Assembly (NCBI GenBank): GCA_036984305.1
Contig: BQWY01000001.1
Span: 1,302,001-1,366,000 of the forward strand
Source of the DNA: Nitrospira sp.
GTDB lineage: Bacteria; Nitrospirota; Nitrospiria; Nitrospirales; Nitrospiraceae
DNA: 64,000 nt
Direction of reading: 5' to 3'
Shown here one piece after another: positions 51,420 through 61,466 of this stretch (position 1 is its first letter; every line of letters begins with the position of its first letter). The notes under the pieces were generated by a model that ran no database searches, was not told where the DNA came from, and saw only the letters and a program-made list of their open reading frames with translations. A program made the translations under genes and the position numbers.

Positions 51420-52775
51420 GTGGACCTCTTCGCCGAACAGAAACGCGCCGCGTTGCGGGCCGCCGAGCCGCTTGCGGCGCGGATGCGGCCGCGCACGCTT
51501 GATGAGTTTGCGGGGCAATCTCATTTACTTGCGCCAGGGCGCCTGCTGCGCCGCCAGATCGACAGCGGCCGGATCGGCAGCGCGATTTTTCACGGCCCGC
51601 CGGGGTGCGGCAAAACGACCCTGGCGCGTCTGATCGCCGCGCGGGCCGAAGCTGATTTCGTCGCGCTGCACGCGGCCGAGGCCGGTGTGCGGGATGTGCG
51701 GGCGGTGATCGAAGCCGCCCGCGAACGACTCGCGACCAGCGGACGACGCACCATCCTGTTCCTCGACGAAATTCACCGTTTCAGCAAATCACAACAGGAT
51801 TCGCTATTGCGGGATGTCGAATCCGGCGTGCTGACATTGATCGGCGCCACCACCGAGAACCCGTTCTTCTCGGTGAACGCGCCGCTGATTTCGCGGAGTT
51901 CACTATTCGAATTCCAAGCCCTCACGGCGGATGAGCTCCACAACGTGCTGCGCGGCGCGCTGCGTGATGAGGCGCGTGGCCTGGGCGGCTATCACGCCAT
52001 CGTGGAGGAAGCCGCGCTCACGTTTCTCGTGGATACCGCCGAGGGCGATGCGCGCCGGGCGCTCACCGCGCTGGAGATCGCGGTGCTCTCAGAGGCCAGT
52101 CACGACGCGCCGCCGCGCGTCACGCTCGAAGTCGCGCGCGAATCCGTGCAGCGCCGCATCGCATTCGACCGCGACGGCGACACGCACTACGACCTCGCGT
52201 CCGCGCTGATCAAGTCGATGCGCGGCAGCGACCCCGACGCGGCGCTGTACTGGCTGGCGCGCATGCTGGAGGGTGGCGAAGATCCGCGATTCATCGCGCG
52301 GCGCATCGCGATCTGCGCCTCGGAAGATGTCGGAAACGCCGACCCGCAGGCGCTGTCACTCGCGGCCGCGGCCGTGCAGGTGACCGAACTGGTCGGATTG
52401 CCGGAATGCGAATACGCGCTGGCCCAGGCGGCGACGTACATCGCCTGCGCGCCGAAGTCGAACGCCGTCACGCTGGCGATCGGCGCGGCCCGCGCCGACG
52501 TGCGCGACAATCCGACATTGCCGGTGCCGGCGCACCTGCGCGACGGGCACTACGGCGGCGCGCAGCAACTCGGACGATCGATCGGATACGTCTATCCGCA
52601 TGACGCGCCCAGCGGGTTTGTCCTCCAGGACTACCTTGGCGCAGAGCGCGCGTACTATCACCCGACCGAACGCGGCGCGGAGAAGCGGATGCGCGCGTGG
52701 GTCGAGGAGTTGCGCCAGCGCCGCGCCGCGCGTGGCGCGGACCCATCGCGACCATCTGAGGCGGGCGGCGGATGA
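51420..52775 (+). CDS. rarA: Replication-associated recombination protein A (RarA/MgsA)
   Basis: This AAA+ ATPase acts at stalled replication forks and is related to clamp-loader subunits. The product has 451 residues from GTG 51420 (the frame is open upstream, but [11 protein letters not shown] is the family start). It shows [15 protein letters not shown], Walker [17 protein letters not shown], Walker [11 protein letters not shown], the sensor region GATTENPFF and the RarA C-terminal [20 protein letters not shown]. It overlaps the following folate gene by 4 nt. Confidence 0.93.
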   Translation: MDLFAEQKRAALRAAEPLAARMRPRTLDEFAGQSHLLAPGRLLRRQIDSGRIGSAIFHGPPGCGKTTLARLIAARAEADFVALHAAEAGVRDVRAVIEAARERLATSGRRTILFLDEIHRFSKSQQDSLLRDVESGVLTLIGATTENPFFSVNAPLISRSSLFEFQALTADELHNVLRGALRDEARGLGGYHAIVEEAALTFLVDTAEGDARRALTALEIAVLSEASHDAPPRVTLEVARESVQRRIAFDRDGDTHYDLASALIKSMRGSDPDAALYWLARMLEGGEDPRFIARRIAICASEDVGNADPQALSLAAAAVQVTELVGLPECEYALAQAATYIACAPKSNAVTLAIGAARADVRDNPTLPVPAHLRDGHYGGAQQLGRSIGYVYPHDAPSGFVLQDYLGAERAYYHPTERGAEKRMRAWVEELRQRRAARGADPSRPSEAGGG

Positions 52776-53347
52776 CCAAAGCCGCGTTACGGGCGCAGAT
52801 TCGGGCCACGCTGGGGGCGATGGAGCCCGTAGCACGCGACCAGGCGAGCGCCGCGGTCTTCCGGCGCGCGAGCGCTTTGCCCGAGTTCACCAACGCCACG
52901 AGCCTGATGGCCTTCCTGTCGTTGCCAGATGAGATCGATACGCGCAACCTCCTGATGGCAGCCTTCAGCGCGGGCAAACGTGTCGCCGCGCCGTGCGCCG
53001 ACTGGGACGCCCGCGCAATGCGCGCCGTCGAGATGCGCTCGATCGACGATGTGCGCGAGACCGGCCCGCACGGAATCCGCGAACCCGCGAACGGCTGGCA
53101 AGGTGGAGTGATCCCGCGGGAGCGCCTGGAACTGATTCTCGTGCCGGGTCTGGCGTTTGACGAACGCGGGGCGCGCCTCGGCCGCGCGGCGGGTTTCTAC
53201 GACCGGTTTCTCGCGCAGCCCGGCCTGGGCGCGACGCGCATGGCGCTCGCGTTCGACTGCCAGATCGTGGAGCGCGTGCCGACGGAACCGCACGACCAGG
53301 GCGTGGACCTGATCGTCACCGAATCGCGCGTTATTCGTCCAGCTTGA
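52772..53347 (+). CDS. 5-formyltetrahydrofolate cyclo-ligase
   Basis: This enzyme uses ATP to convert 5-formyl-THF to 5,10-methenyl-THF, salvaging an inactive folate. The product has 191 residues. The family motifs are present: basic start AALRAQIRATLG, the region LLMAAFSAGKRVAAPC, and ILVPGLAFDERGARLGRAAGFYDRFL. The name is recognised; the symbol ygfA or mthfs is common. It overlaps the rarA stop by ATGA and runs convergent into the HtrA gene by 17 nt. Confidence 0.92.
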   Translation: MTKAALRAQIRATLGAMEPVARDQASAAVFRRASALPEFTNATSLMAFLSLPDEIDTRNLLMAAFSAGKRVAAPCADWDARAMRAVEMRSIDDVRETGPHGIREPANGWQGGVIPRERLELILVPGLAFDERGARLGRAAGFYDRFLAQPGLGATRMALAFDCQIVERVPTEPHDQGVDLIVTESRVIRPA

Positions 53348-54974
53348 CGCGTACGACGCGCGTTTCGCCGTTTGGCGCCGTGACATCAAGCCGCGCCTCG
53401 CGTCGGCCTTCGAGTCGCGTCCGCAACGTTGCAACGGTCGGCGTCGGCGCGTCATCAATCGCCGTAATCAGATCACCCACCTGAAGGGACTGCGCCTCCG
53501 ACCCCTCACGCTTCACGCTCCGCACCAGCACGCCGGCGCGCTCCGCGTGCTCGCGGGCGTCAATCGCGATCGCGCGCGATTCCGGTCGCCGCGCCATGAA
53601 CAGCCATAGTTCCGGCTGCATCGTGCGGGCCTGCACACCCAACGAATCGAGCGAAACGGCGTCGATCGCGTTGCGCGTGTCGACATACGCGTCAATATTG
53701 GCGGGCCGCTCTCCGATTTTGACCGGAATCTCCAAGAGCGAACCGTTGCGAATCACCTGTACATGCGCCGTGTCGCCGGGCAGCATGTTCCCGACCACCG
53801 CCAGCACCGCCGCCGTCGTCCGAACATCCGCCCCGTCGACGGAGATAATCATGTCCTCACAGCGCAATCCGGCGCGATACGCCGGCGAATCTTCGTAGAC
53901 GATGTCGACCAGGACGCCCCAGTAATTGGCGCCGCCGAACAGGTCGACCGTCCGGTCGGTCACGTCCATCATGCTGATACCCAGCCAGCCGCGCTTCACG
54001 ACCCCCGTCGCGCGCAGTTGCTCGCTGATGTTCATCGCCATCTTGGCCGGAATCGCCAGTCCGACGCCGGCGGAGTACCCGGTCTCGGTCGCAATCGCCG
54101 TATTGATGCCGATCACCTCGCCACGCATGTTCAACAGCGGGCCGCCTGAGTTACCCGGATTGATCGCCGCGTCGGTCTGGATGAAGTCCTGAAACGCCAT
54201 CCGCCAGCCGGGGACGATGTTCGTCCGCCCCTTGGCGCTGACGATGCCGTGCGAGACGGTATGCGATAGGCCGAACGGCGCGCCGACGGCCAACACCCAG
54301 TCGCCGACTTCCATTTCGTCTGAATTGCCGAACCGCAGCGGATGCAGATCGTGCGCGCCAATCCGCAGCACCGCCAGATCGCTTTGCGAATCCACTCCGA
54401 TCACCTGCGCTTCAAACTCGCGCCGGTTGTAGAGGCGAACGCGGACTTTTTCGCGGCCTTCGATGACGTGCGCGTTGGTCAGAATGCTCCCGTCCGCGTC
54501 GATCACCACCCCGCTGCCGGACGCCTGCTCGAACGACTCACGCAATTCCTGTTCACGCTCGCGAAGCGCGCGATTCTCTTCGGCCAGCTTGCGCATCTCC
54601 TCGCGGGACGGATTCGGCCCGGCCGCGGCGATTCGTTTCTCGACCTCGGCGCGTTCGCGCTGCAACTCCGCCAGGCCCGCTTCGCTCCATGAGCGGATCG
54701 ACACCACGCCCGGCCGCGCGACGCGCGCCACCATGCGAAACGTATTCGCGATCTGCCCGGCCTCAGACAGCTCCTCGCCGTTGGCGGTGATCCGGCCGCG
54801 CTCCATCGCGTAGGCCACATGGGTCACGACCCGCGAAGGCAGGTCGAACGCGATCATCGCCAATGCCAGCAACGCGCCTACCAGGACCGGCAAACGCGGT
54901 GAACTGGTCCGCCGGGCCACACGCCGCGGAGCGGGCGCCTCGATTGTTGTTACGTGATCCATCTGACCTTCCAT
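53331..54974 (-). CDS. HtrA/Deg-type serine protease with PDZ domains
   Basis: This encodes 547 residues. The start is taken as ATG 54974; 54962 is possible. A single hydrophobic helix (about 30-50) anchors it, and the protease is in the periplasm. A charged helical region (about 75-145) precedes the trypsin-like domain, whose triad is His in LTNAHVIEG, Asp in SQSDLAVLRI and Ser in NPGNSGGPLLNM. Two PDZ modules follow: one from LGISMMDVTDRTV and one at the end (SLDSLGVQARTM). It is a membrane-bound quality-control protease. The coiled-coil insert is longer than in typical DegP. Confidence 0.93.
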   Translation of the reverse strand: MEGQMDHVTTIEAPAPRRVARRTSSPRLPVLVGALLALAMIAFDLPSRVVTHVAYAMERGRITANGEELSEAGQIANTFRMVARVARPGVVSIRSWSEAGLAELQRERAEVEKRIAAAGPNPSREEMRKLAEENRALREREQELRESFEQASGSGVVIDADGSILTNAHVIEGREKVRVRLYNRREFEAQVIGVDSQSDLAVLRIGAHDLHPLRFGNSDEMEVGDWVLAVGAPFGLSHTVSHGIVSAKGRTNIVPGWRMAFQDFIQTDAAINPGNSGGPLLNMRGEVIGINTAIATETGYSAGVGLAIPAKMAMNISEQLRATGVVKRGWLGISMMDVTDRTVDLFGGANYWGVLVDIVYEDSPAYRAGLRCEDMIISVDGADVRTTAAVLAVVGNMLPGDTAHVQVIRNGSLLEIPVKIGERPANIDAYVDTRNAIDAVSLDSLGVQARTMQPELWLFMARRPESRAIAIDAREHAERAGVLVRSVKREGSEAQSLQVGDLITAIDDAPTPTVATLRTRLEGRREARLDVTAPNGETRVVRVKLDE

Positions 54975-55218
54975 CAATCCACCGTCCCTGAAATGGCGAC
55001 CCCGCGCGGCGGCGCGGCGGTCGGCCAGTGGGTTATGAGACCTGCCCGAGCCCATGCCCCGGGCGCCGGCAGGCCGCCGTCTCGAACGTCGACCTGGAAT
55101 ATGGTATTGTTATCGAGTCTGTTGGCGCCAAAATCTTCCCAGACGCCGGGCGGGCCGGGGGGAACCAGCGCCGGACCACACGACCTGATTTCCCGCCGCG
55201 CGAGGGAGGTGATTCGGC

Positions 55219-56556
55219 ATGTCCGTTTCCCACGATTTTTCTACGGTTCGACTCGAAGACACGCTCGACGCCATCAGCCGCCACGTCCTGCTGGACGGGT
55301 TTGAGATGGTGCTCGACCTGCGGGCCAGCCACGGCAGTTATATGCACGATGCCCTCACGGGGCGGGATTATCTCGATTTCTACGCGTTTTTCGCCAGCAT
55401 GCCGCTGACGTTCAACCACCCCCGCCTGCGCGAGCCCGATTTTCAGGCGGAATTGCTGGCGGTCGCCGGGGCAAAAGTCGCCAACGCGGACATTTACACG
55501 CATCCTTACGCCAAATTCGTCCAGGCGTTCGCCGATGTGGCCCAGCTGCCCGGCATGGACCGGTTTTTCTTCATCGACAGCGGGGCCCTGGCGGTTGAAA
55601 ACGCCATGAAGGCCGCTTTTGACTGGAAGGTGCGGAAAAACCTCGCCGCCGGCCGCGGCGAGATCGGCGGGAAGATCATGCACTTCCGCCAGGCGTTCCA
55701 CGGACGCACCGGCTACACGATGAGCGTCACCAACACCGACCCGACCAAGGTCAAGTACTTCCCGAAGTTCGACTGGCCGCGGATCGACAACCCGAAGCTC
55801 GATTTCACGCTGGACGAGTCGGAGCGCACGCGCGACGTGATCGCCCGCGAAGAACAGGCGATCCAGCAGATTCACGCCGCGATCGCGCAGCACGGCCACG
55901 ACATCGCCGGCCTGCTGATCGAGCCGATTCAGTGCGAAGGCGGCGACAACCACTTCCGGGCCGAGTTTCTGCGCGCGTTGCGCGACATCTGCGATCAGCA
56001 CGAGATGCTGTTGCTGTTTGACGAGGTACAAACCGGCGTCGGCGCGACCGGCAAGATGTGGTGCTGCGAGCATTTTGACGTGACGCCGGACGTGATCGCG
56101 TTCGGCAAGAAAATGCAGACCTGCGGCATCATGGCGGGGCCGCGCCTGAATGAAGTCGACAGCGTGTTCAAGGTGTCGTCGCGCATCAATTCGACCTGGG
56201 GCGGCAACTTGGTCGATATGGTCCGCGCCACGCGCATCCTGCGAATCATCGAAGAAGAGAACCTGATCGAACACGCCGCGACACAAGGCGAGTATCTGCT
56301 CGACGGCCTGCACCGCCTGGCCGACAAGCATCCGTCCGTGACGAACGTGCGGGGCCGTGGGTTGCTGTGCGCGGTGGATGTGCCGAACGCCGCAATGCGA
56401 GACGCGATCCGCGACGCCGCGTATGACCGTCAGATGATGATTCTGACCTGCGGCGAGCGCTCGCTGCGTTTCCGTCCGGTGCTGGACGTGTCGACCGAAG
56501 ACCTGTCGCGCGGCCTGGAGATTCTGGACGACGCGATCGGCGCGGTCTCGGAATAG
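55219..56556 (+). CDS. lat: L-lysine 6-aminotransferase
   Basis: This PLP enzyme moves the epsilon-amino group of lysine to 2-oxoglutarate, giving 2-aminoadipate semialdehyde. The product has 445 residues. Typical parts are YLDFYAFFASMPLTFNHP, MDRFFFIDSGALAVENAMKA, AGLLIEPIQCEGGDNHF, DEVQTGVGATG and the PLP lysine in AFGKKMQTCG. The last (KKMQTCGIMAG) is specific for the Lat subgroup. GAGGGAGG lies 10 nt before the ATG. It may serve lysine breakdown or a pathway to a secondary metabolite; no partner such as a semialdehyde dehydrogenase is near. Confidence 0.92.
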   Translation: MSVSHDFSTVRLEDTLDAISRHVLLDGFEMVLDLRASHGSYMHDALTGRDYLDFYAFFASMPLTFNHPRLREPDFQAELLAVAGAKVANADIYTHPYAKFVQAFADVAQLPGMDRFFFIDSGALAVENAMKAAFDWKVRKNLAAGRGEIGGKIMHFRQAFHGRTGYTMSVTNTDPTKVKYFPKFDWPRIDNPKLDFTLDESERTRDVIAREEQAIQQIHAAIAQHGHDIAGLLIEPIQCEGGDNHFRAEFLRALRDICDQHEMLLLFDEVQTGVGATGKMWCCEHFDVTPDVIAFGKKMQTCGIMAGPRLNEVDSVFKVSSRINSTWGGNLVDMVRATRILRIIEEENLIEHAATQGEYLLDGLHRLADKHPSVTNVRGRGLLCAVDVPNAAMRDAIRDAAYDRQMMILTCGERSLRFRPVLDVSTEDLSRGLEILDDAIGAVSE

Positions 56557-56595
56557 CGTAAGCCCCGCGATCTGCCCGAGTCCGGGGTTGACGCT
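56555..56595. terminator. Convergent hairpin between lat and the kinase gene
   Basis: AGCGT and CCCCG at 56555-56567 pair with CGGGG and ACGCT at 56583-56595, with a small mismatch between the two segments. It lies exactly between two convergent stop codons and may end transcription from both sides, although no T run is present. Confidence 0.45.
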
Positions 56596-59500
56596 TATGG
56601 GGCGGGAAGACGATCGCGCCACTCGGCGGCTTTGGCGTCGTAGCCTTTGCCCGGCTCATCCGCGTCCCAACGCTCGTACAACTCGACCAGCAGCTTGATT
56701 CCCTGGATCGACGTATCGCTGCCTTCTCCGTAGGCCGCGTCCGCCATTTTCAGATGCTCCAGCGCGAGCGGCTCGCCTTCCGGGCAACGATGCGTGCGCG
56801 CCAGCAGCCTTGCCAGCCCATAAACGCAGTTGATCGTGTTGGAATTGTTCGGCGGCAGTAGCCGACGGTCGATCTCGAGCGCCTCACGCAAGAGCGGTTC
56901 CGCGGATTCCAGGTCGTCGATCAGGAAGTACGCCGCCGCCAGGTCGAACTGCGCGTCCGCGACACTGGCGTCCGGCTCCGGCGCGCGGGCCCGGCGGATC
57001 CGCAGCACTTCGGTGAACAGCTTGATCGCCTGATCCGACTCGCGCTGCTTGCGGCGAATCGCGCCCATGCACTTCAGCGCTTCAGCCAAAGAGACATCGT
57101 CATCGCCAAACTCGGCCCGGAATCGATCCGCGGCCTGCTGATAGAGTTCGAGGGCCTTCTCGAGATCGCCCTTCCGGTCCGTGACGCGCGCCAGGTTGTA
57201 GATCGTGCGCGTTACGGCGGGATTCTCCGGGCCAAGCGTGCGTTTTCGCGATTCGAGTACGCGTTGCAGAATCTCCTCCGTTGCGGCCATATCGCCCCGC
57301 GTGAAATAGACGCCACCAAGATTCTCCAGCGTCGTGATGGTCGCCGGGTTGTCAGGGCCCAGCAAACGTTCGCGCGCCTCCAGCGTTTCAAGGTGGAGCT
57401 TCTCGGCCTCGTCGAGTCTCCCTATGGTCTTGTAGAGAACCGCGAGGTTTGCGATGCTGTTGAGCGTCTCCGGATGTTCAGGCCCAAGCAGCCGCTTCAT
57501 CGTGTCCAGCGTCGTCAGGCGGAGCGCAAGCGCCTCCTCAGTCTTGCCCTGCGAAGAGAGGATCACAGCCAGGTTGTTCTGCCCCTGCAGCGTCAGGCTG
57601 TGCTCCGCGCCGACCTCCTTGATCCGGCCTTCGACCACTTCGCGCATCAGCGGCTCGGCCTCGGCATAGCGGTGCGTGTCCAAGTACAGCACCGCCAGGT
57701 TGTTTTGCGCGGTCAGAGTCTCGTAGTGCGTACCACCAAAAATTCGTCGACAGTACTCAACCGAGTTCTTCAGCAACGGCTCGGCCTCCGCGAATCGTCC
57801 CATGTCGGAGTAGATCAGGGCCAGCTGGTTCTCCGCGCGCACGGTTAATGGATGAGTTGGACCGAACACGCGGCGCCGGCGTTCCAGCACGTCCTGCGCC
57901 AGGGCCGACACCTCTTCCAGCTTGCCCGCCTCCCGCAGGACGATCACCAGATTCGCCATCGCTGTGATGGTGTTCTGGTCGTCGGGCCCCAGTTCCGCCT
58001 CGCACGCCTTGATCGCCGCTCGAATCAGGGCTTCCGCCTCGCCCCAGCGGCCCAAGCGCATCAGCACGCGCCCATAGTCCCCTTCCGCCAACAGGCGGCC
58101 TCGGTCCTCCGGCGGCGCGTTCTTCTGGTCAAAAATGGAGAGAACATCGCGCAGCAGCGCCTCCGCCTCGCGATATCGGCTTCGCTCGGTCAGCACCTGC
58201 GCCAGGTAAACGCGCGCGATCAGCGTGTCATCGGCCGACGCGCCAAGGGCGCTCGTGGCAAGTTCGACGGAACGCCGCACGTGGCGCTCCGCCTCGTCCG
58301 CCACGCCCAGCTGAAGGTAAGTCATGCCGATCGTTTGTTCGATGGAAGCCTCCACCACTGGCATCTCGGCGAACCGTGCCCGGCTGGCGTCGTCCTCCAG
58401 TCGCCGCGCCGCCGCGTCAAGCACCGTCCGCATCGATATGTCACGCACCGGCGTGTCGGTGTTCATCGGCGAAGTGGCCGCGAGCAGATCGGTATTCAGG
58501 AACTCGTTGATCGCGAGCGCGACTTCCGTTTTGCGCTTGGCCTCGACGAGCGCCTCCTCCTTCAGGTTGCGCTCGTGGCGCACCTTCACAAAACCGTAGG
58601 CCAGCGCCGCCAACGCCACGATTAGCGAGACCGACACCAGCCCCGCCGCCGCCACGCCCCCGCGATTGCGGCGGATGAACTTGCGCACGCGATACACCGC
58701 GCTCGGCGGGCCCGCGCTGACCGGTTCATTGTTCAGATAGCGCTCAATATCGACCGCGAAGCCACCGGCGGACTCGTAGCGTCGGGAGCGGTCTTTCTCG
58801 AGCGCCTTCATGATGATCCAGTCGAGGTCGCCACGCAGCGTAGTGGTCAGCTTGCGCGGCTCCAGCGAGCGCATTCGGGCAACCGTATCGAGATCAGCGC
58901 CGAGGCTCGCGAGTCGCGTGCTCGGCCGGCTGGGCTCTTCCTCGCGGATTCTGCGCTTTATCTCGTCAAGCGCGACGCCGCGCAGCGTCCGCGGATCAAA
59001 CGGCGTCGTGCCGGTCAGCAGTTCGTACAGCAGCACGCCCAACGAGTAGATATCGCTGCGCGTATCAATGTCGAGGCTGGTCGGATCCGCCTGTTCCGGC
59101 GACATATAGGCGGGTGTGCCCAGGAACTGACCGAGTTCGGTGAACATTGTGTGTTCGGTCAGGCGGGCTTCGGTGGCCTTGGCGATGCCGAAGTCGATCA
59201 CCTTCGGCGCGGGCGCTCCGTCAACAGTTGCCACAAGCACGTTGCTCGGCTTGATATCGCGGTGAATGACCCCCTTCTGGTGGGCATGCTGCACCGCCCC
59301 GCATACCTGTATGAACAGTCGCAGCCGATCCCGAAACAGCATGTTCCGGCCGTCGCAATACTGGGTGATGGGCGTGCCGCGCACCAGTTCCATCACGAAG
59401 AACGGGCGTCCGGTCGCGGTGGCGCCGGCGTCGAGCACTTTCGCGATGTGCGGATGGTCCATCATCGCCAGCGCCTGGCGCTCGGCCTCAAAGCGCGCGA

Positions 59501-59885
59501 TCACCTGCCGCGTGTCCATCCCAAGCTTGATGATCTTCAGCGCTACTTCGCGCTGCACGGGCTGCGACTGTTCCGCGCGCCAGACGACGCCAAACCCGCC
59601 CTCGCCGATCTGCTCCACGAGCCTGTAGTGATCGATGACATCGCCGGGCTTCTCGGCTGAATGACCGCGATACATCGATGGCGTAGCGATCAGCGTTTCC
59701 ATGTCGTCGCCAGATTGCGACGACCAAGCGCCCGGCCCTTCTTCGGCCTCCAACTGCCGCTCGACCGCGCGCCGCAGATCCGGATCCGCGCACTCCCGTC
59801 GCAGAAATGCCGACCACTCCGCGCGCGGCAGCGCGCGCACGCGGTCGATCATGCGGCGCGTCTGCGAATCGCCATCGGGTTTCAC
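56595..59885 (-). CDS. Serine/threonine protein kinase with C-terminal TPR repeats
   Basis: This encodes 1096 residues. An N-terminal helical segment (about 1-80) precedes the Hanks-type kinase domain (about 88-370): glycine loop GEGGFGVVWRAEQ, VAIK-type Lys in REVALKIIKLGM, catalytic VIHRDIKPSNVL and DFG in KVIDFGIAKA. A transmembrane helix (about 418-440) follows. The outside part is more than ten TPR repeats, e.g. NLAVLYLDTHRYAEAEPLM. The layout is typical of planctomycetes, where it is thought to sense protein or envelope states; its ligand is unknown. Confidence 0.93.
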   Translation of the reverse strand: MKPDGDSQTRRMIDRVRALPRAEWSAFLRRECADPDLRRAVERQLEAEEGPGAWSSQSGDDMETLIATPSMYRGHSAEKPGDVIDHYRLVEQIGEGGFGVVWRAEQSQPVQREVALKIIKLGMDTRQVIARFEAERQALAMMDHPHIAKVLDAGATATGRPFFVMELVRGTPITQYCDGRNMLFRDRLRLFIQVCGAVQHAHQKGVIHRDIKPSNVLVATVDGAPAPKVIDFGIAKATEARLTEHTMFTELGQFLGTPAYMSPEQADPTSLDIDTRSDIYSLGVLLYELLTGTTPFDPRTLRGVALDEIKRRIREEEPSRPSTRLASLGADLDTVARMRSLEPRKLTTTLRGDLDWIIMKALEKDRSRRYESAGGFAVDIERYLNNEPVSAGPPSAVYRVRKFIRRNRGGVAAAGLVSVSLIVALAALAYGFVKVRHERNLKEEALVEAKRKTEVALAINEFLNTDLLAATSPMNTDTPVRDISMRTVLDAAARRLEDDASRARFAEMPVVEASIEQTIGMTYLQLGVADEAERHVRRSVELATSALGASADDTLIARVYLAQVLTERSRYREAEALLRDVLSIFDQKNAPPEDRGRLLAEGDYGRVLMRLGRWGEAEALIRAAIKACEAELGPDDQNTITAMANLVIVLREAGKLEEVSALAQDVLERRRRVFGPTHPLTVRAENQLALIYSDMGRFAEAEPLLKNSVEYCRRIFGGTHYETLTAQNNLAVLYLDTHRYAEAEPLMREVVEGRIKEVGAEHSLTLQGQNNLAVILSSQGKTEEALALRLTTLDTMKRLLGPEHPETLNSIANLAVLYKTIGRLDEAEKLHLETLEARERLLGPDNPATITTLENLGGVYFTRGDMAATEEILQRVLESRKRTLGPENPAVTRTIYNLARVTDRKGDLEKALELYQQAADRFRAEFGDDDVSLAEALKCMGAIRRKQRESDQAIKLFTEVLRIRRARAPEPDASVADAQFDLAAAYFLIDDLESAEPLLREALEIDRRLLPPNNSNTINCVYGLARLLARTHRCPEGEPLALEHLKMADAAYGEGSDTSIQGIKLLVELYERWDADEPGKGYDAKAAEWRDRLPAP

Positions 59886-59980
59886 CTGGGATGGTTCCTT
59901 TTCGCCGAAGACTGACAGTCGGGTGGATTGTAGTCAGCGCGGCCCGCAAAGGGGACGGCCGAAGGGGGCGCGGTCGCGGT

Positions 59981-61165
59981 CTATTCCGTGATGATGTCCA
60001 GCCGCAATTGCTCCGGCCAGCCCGACAAATGTAACTCGCTCTTGCCGCTGAGCAGTTCGACGAGGCGCTGGCCGATGAACTCCTTCCGCCAGCCCGTCAG
60101 CAGCATAGGCGCCTCCGATGTGTGGCCCTCAAGGTGGTCCAGCAGATCGCGGAGCCGTTGGGCCCCGCCGACGAGTTCCTGGCTGACCTGGTCTTCGAAA
60201 CAGACGAACCGCAGCACCGCCGACAGCAGATCGAGCGTGACGCGCATCGTCGGCGTTTCTTCGCGCTGTTCCGTCTGCTTCGGGCGCTGCGCCGGCGGTA
60301 CCCCGCGGGCGTCCTCGACAATCTTCAGAATCTGATCCACCACGCGGCGATTCTTCGCCTGCGGAAAGCCGCGCAGCACTTCCAGGTCGGTCGCCTTCCG
60401 CGGCGCGCGGCGCGCCACCTCGACGAGCATGTCATCCCGCATCATCGCGCGCAGCGGACGATTCCGCTCCGCCGCCCATTGGTCACGCCACTCGATCAGC
60501 CGCAGCAGAATTTCGAGGCCCAGCCCGTCCAGCCGCCGCGCCCCTTTGAAACGCGCCAGCCGATCGACCGCCGGCGGGCGATAGAAATCCGTGTTCTCAA
60601 ACCGCTCAAACTCCTCGACCGCCCACGCCGTGCGTCCGAGTTCCTTCAGTTTCTTGACAATCTTCGCGTAGGTCGCGGGCAGGTGCACGACATCCTCGGC
60701 CGCGTAGCGGAGCTGGTCGTCGGTCAGCGGCCGGCGCGACCAGTCGGTCAGCGTCTGCCCCTTGGTAATCCGTTTCCGCCGCGCCACGAACACAAGCCGC
60801 GACAGACTGAGCGGATAGCCATATCCGACGAAGCCCGCCGCGATCTGCACGTCAAACACATTTCGCGGCGCCTTGCCGGTCTTTCGCGTGCAGACTTCGA
60901 AGTCTTCCTTCCCGGCATGCACGATCGTGAGAATGTCCGGGTCGGTCACCAGTTCCCAGAATCCGGCCAGGTCGAGCCCCGCCAGCGGATCAAACAACGT
61001 AACCTCATCGCCAATCGCCACCTGCACGAGGCACAGATTCGCGTCATACGTGTCGTCGCGAATGAACTCCGTATCAAAGCAGAACATGCCGCGCTCGCGC
61101 ACGTCGGCGCACAGCGCATCCAGGTCGGCCTGTTCCGTTACCACTTCGATCACCGATTTGGACAT
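59981..61165 (-). CDS. rnd: Ribonuclease D
   Basis: This 3'-5' exoribonuclease trims tRNA and other RNA 3' ends. The product has 394 residues from ATG 61165. The DEDD motifs are present: CFDTEFIRDDTY (Asp, Glu), VHAGKEDFEVC (Asp), and RYAAEDVVHL (Asp). An HRDC domain (about 220-300, with RARWR-type basic residues such as LIEWRDQWAAERNRPL) and a further C-terminal basic region follow. In the same genome it would complement tRNA genes. It is divergent from the flavoprotein gene. Confidence 0.93.
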   Translation of the reverse strand: MSKSVIEVVTEQADLDALCADVRERGMFCFDTEFIRDDTYDANLCLVQVAIGDEVTLFDPLAGLDLAGFWELVTDPDILTIVHAGKEDFEVCTRKTGKAPRNVFDVQIAAGFVGYGYPLSLSRLVFVARRKRITKGQTLTDWSRRPLTDDQLRYAAEDVVHLPATYAKIVKKLKELGRTAWAVEEFERFENTDFYRPPAVDRLARFKGARRLDGLGLEILLRLIEWRDQWAAERNRPLRAMMRDDMLVEVARRAPRKATDLEVLRGFPQAKNRRVVDQILKIVEDARGVPPAQRPKQTEQREETPTMRVTLDLLSAVLRFVCFEDQVSQELVGGAQRLRDLLDHLEGHTSEAPMLLTGWRKEFIGQRLVELLSGKSELHLSGWPEQLRLDIITE

Positions 61166-61466
61166 GTCACACACCGAACGCGGCCGAGAACGCCGCAGGC
61201 CCCCAATGGCGAATCGGCGCGGGAGGCGCCGCGCCGGGGCGCAGCGTCCGCGGCGCCGGAATCTCGCCAGTATACCGCTCACGCCGCGCGCCGACAGGGC
61301 CCGCCTGATTCCCGTTTGGAGCGGGGCCCCGCGCTCCGCTACACTCGCGAGGTTCAGTCATGCTGGAATTTGCGGGCGGCCTGTCGGTTGTTGACGTTTC
61401 CCCCCGGCGTCCCCGGCGGCCGCCCGGCGTTTTCCATACGCGCGCGATGCTGAGGCCCCACACCAG

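Noticed and set aside
55033..56622. Long open frame on the minus strand inside lat
   Set aside because: Antisense to a complete aminotransferase and rich in residues expected from reverse-frame GC bias.
60122..61453. Long plus-strand frame inside RNase D
   Set aside because: Antisense to a DEDD exonuclease with all motifs; composition is typical of a shadow frame.
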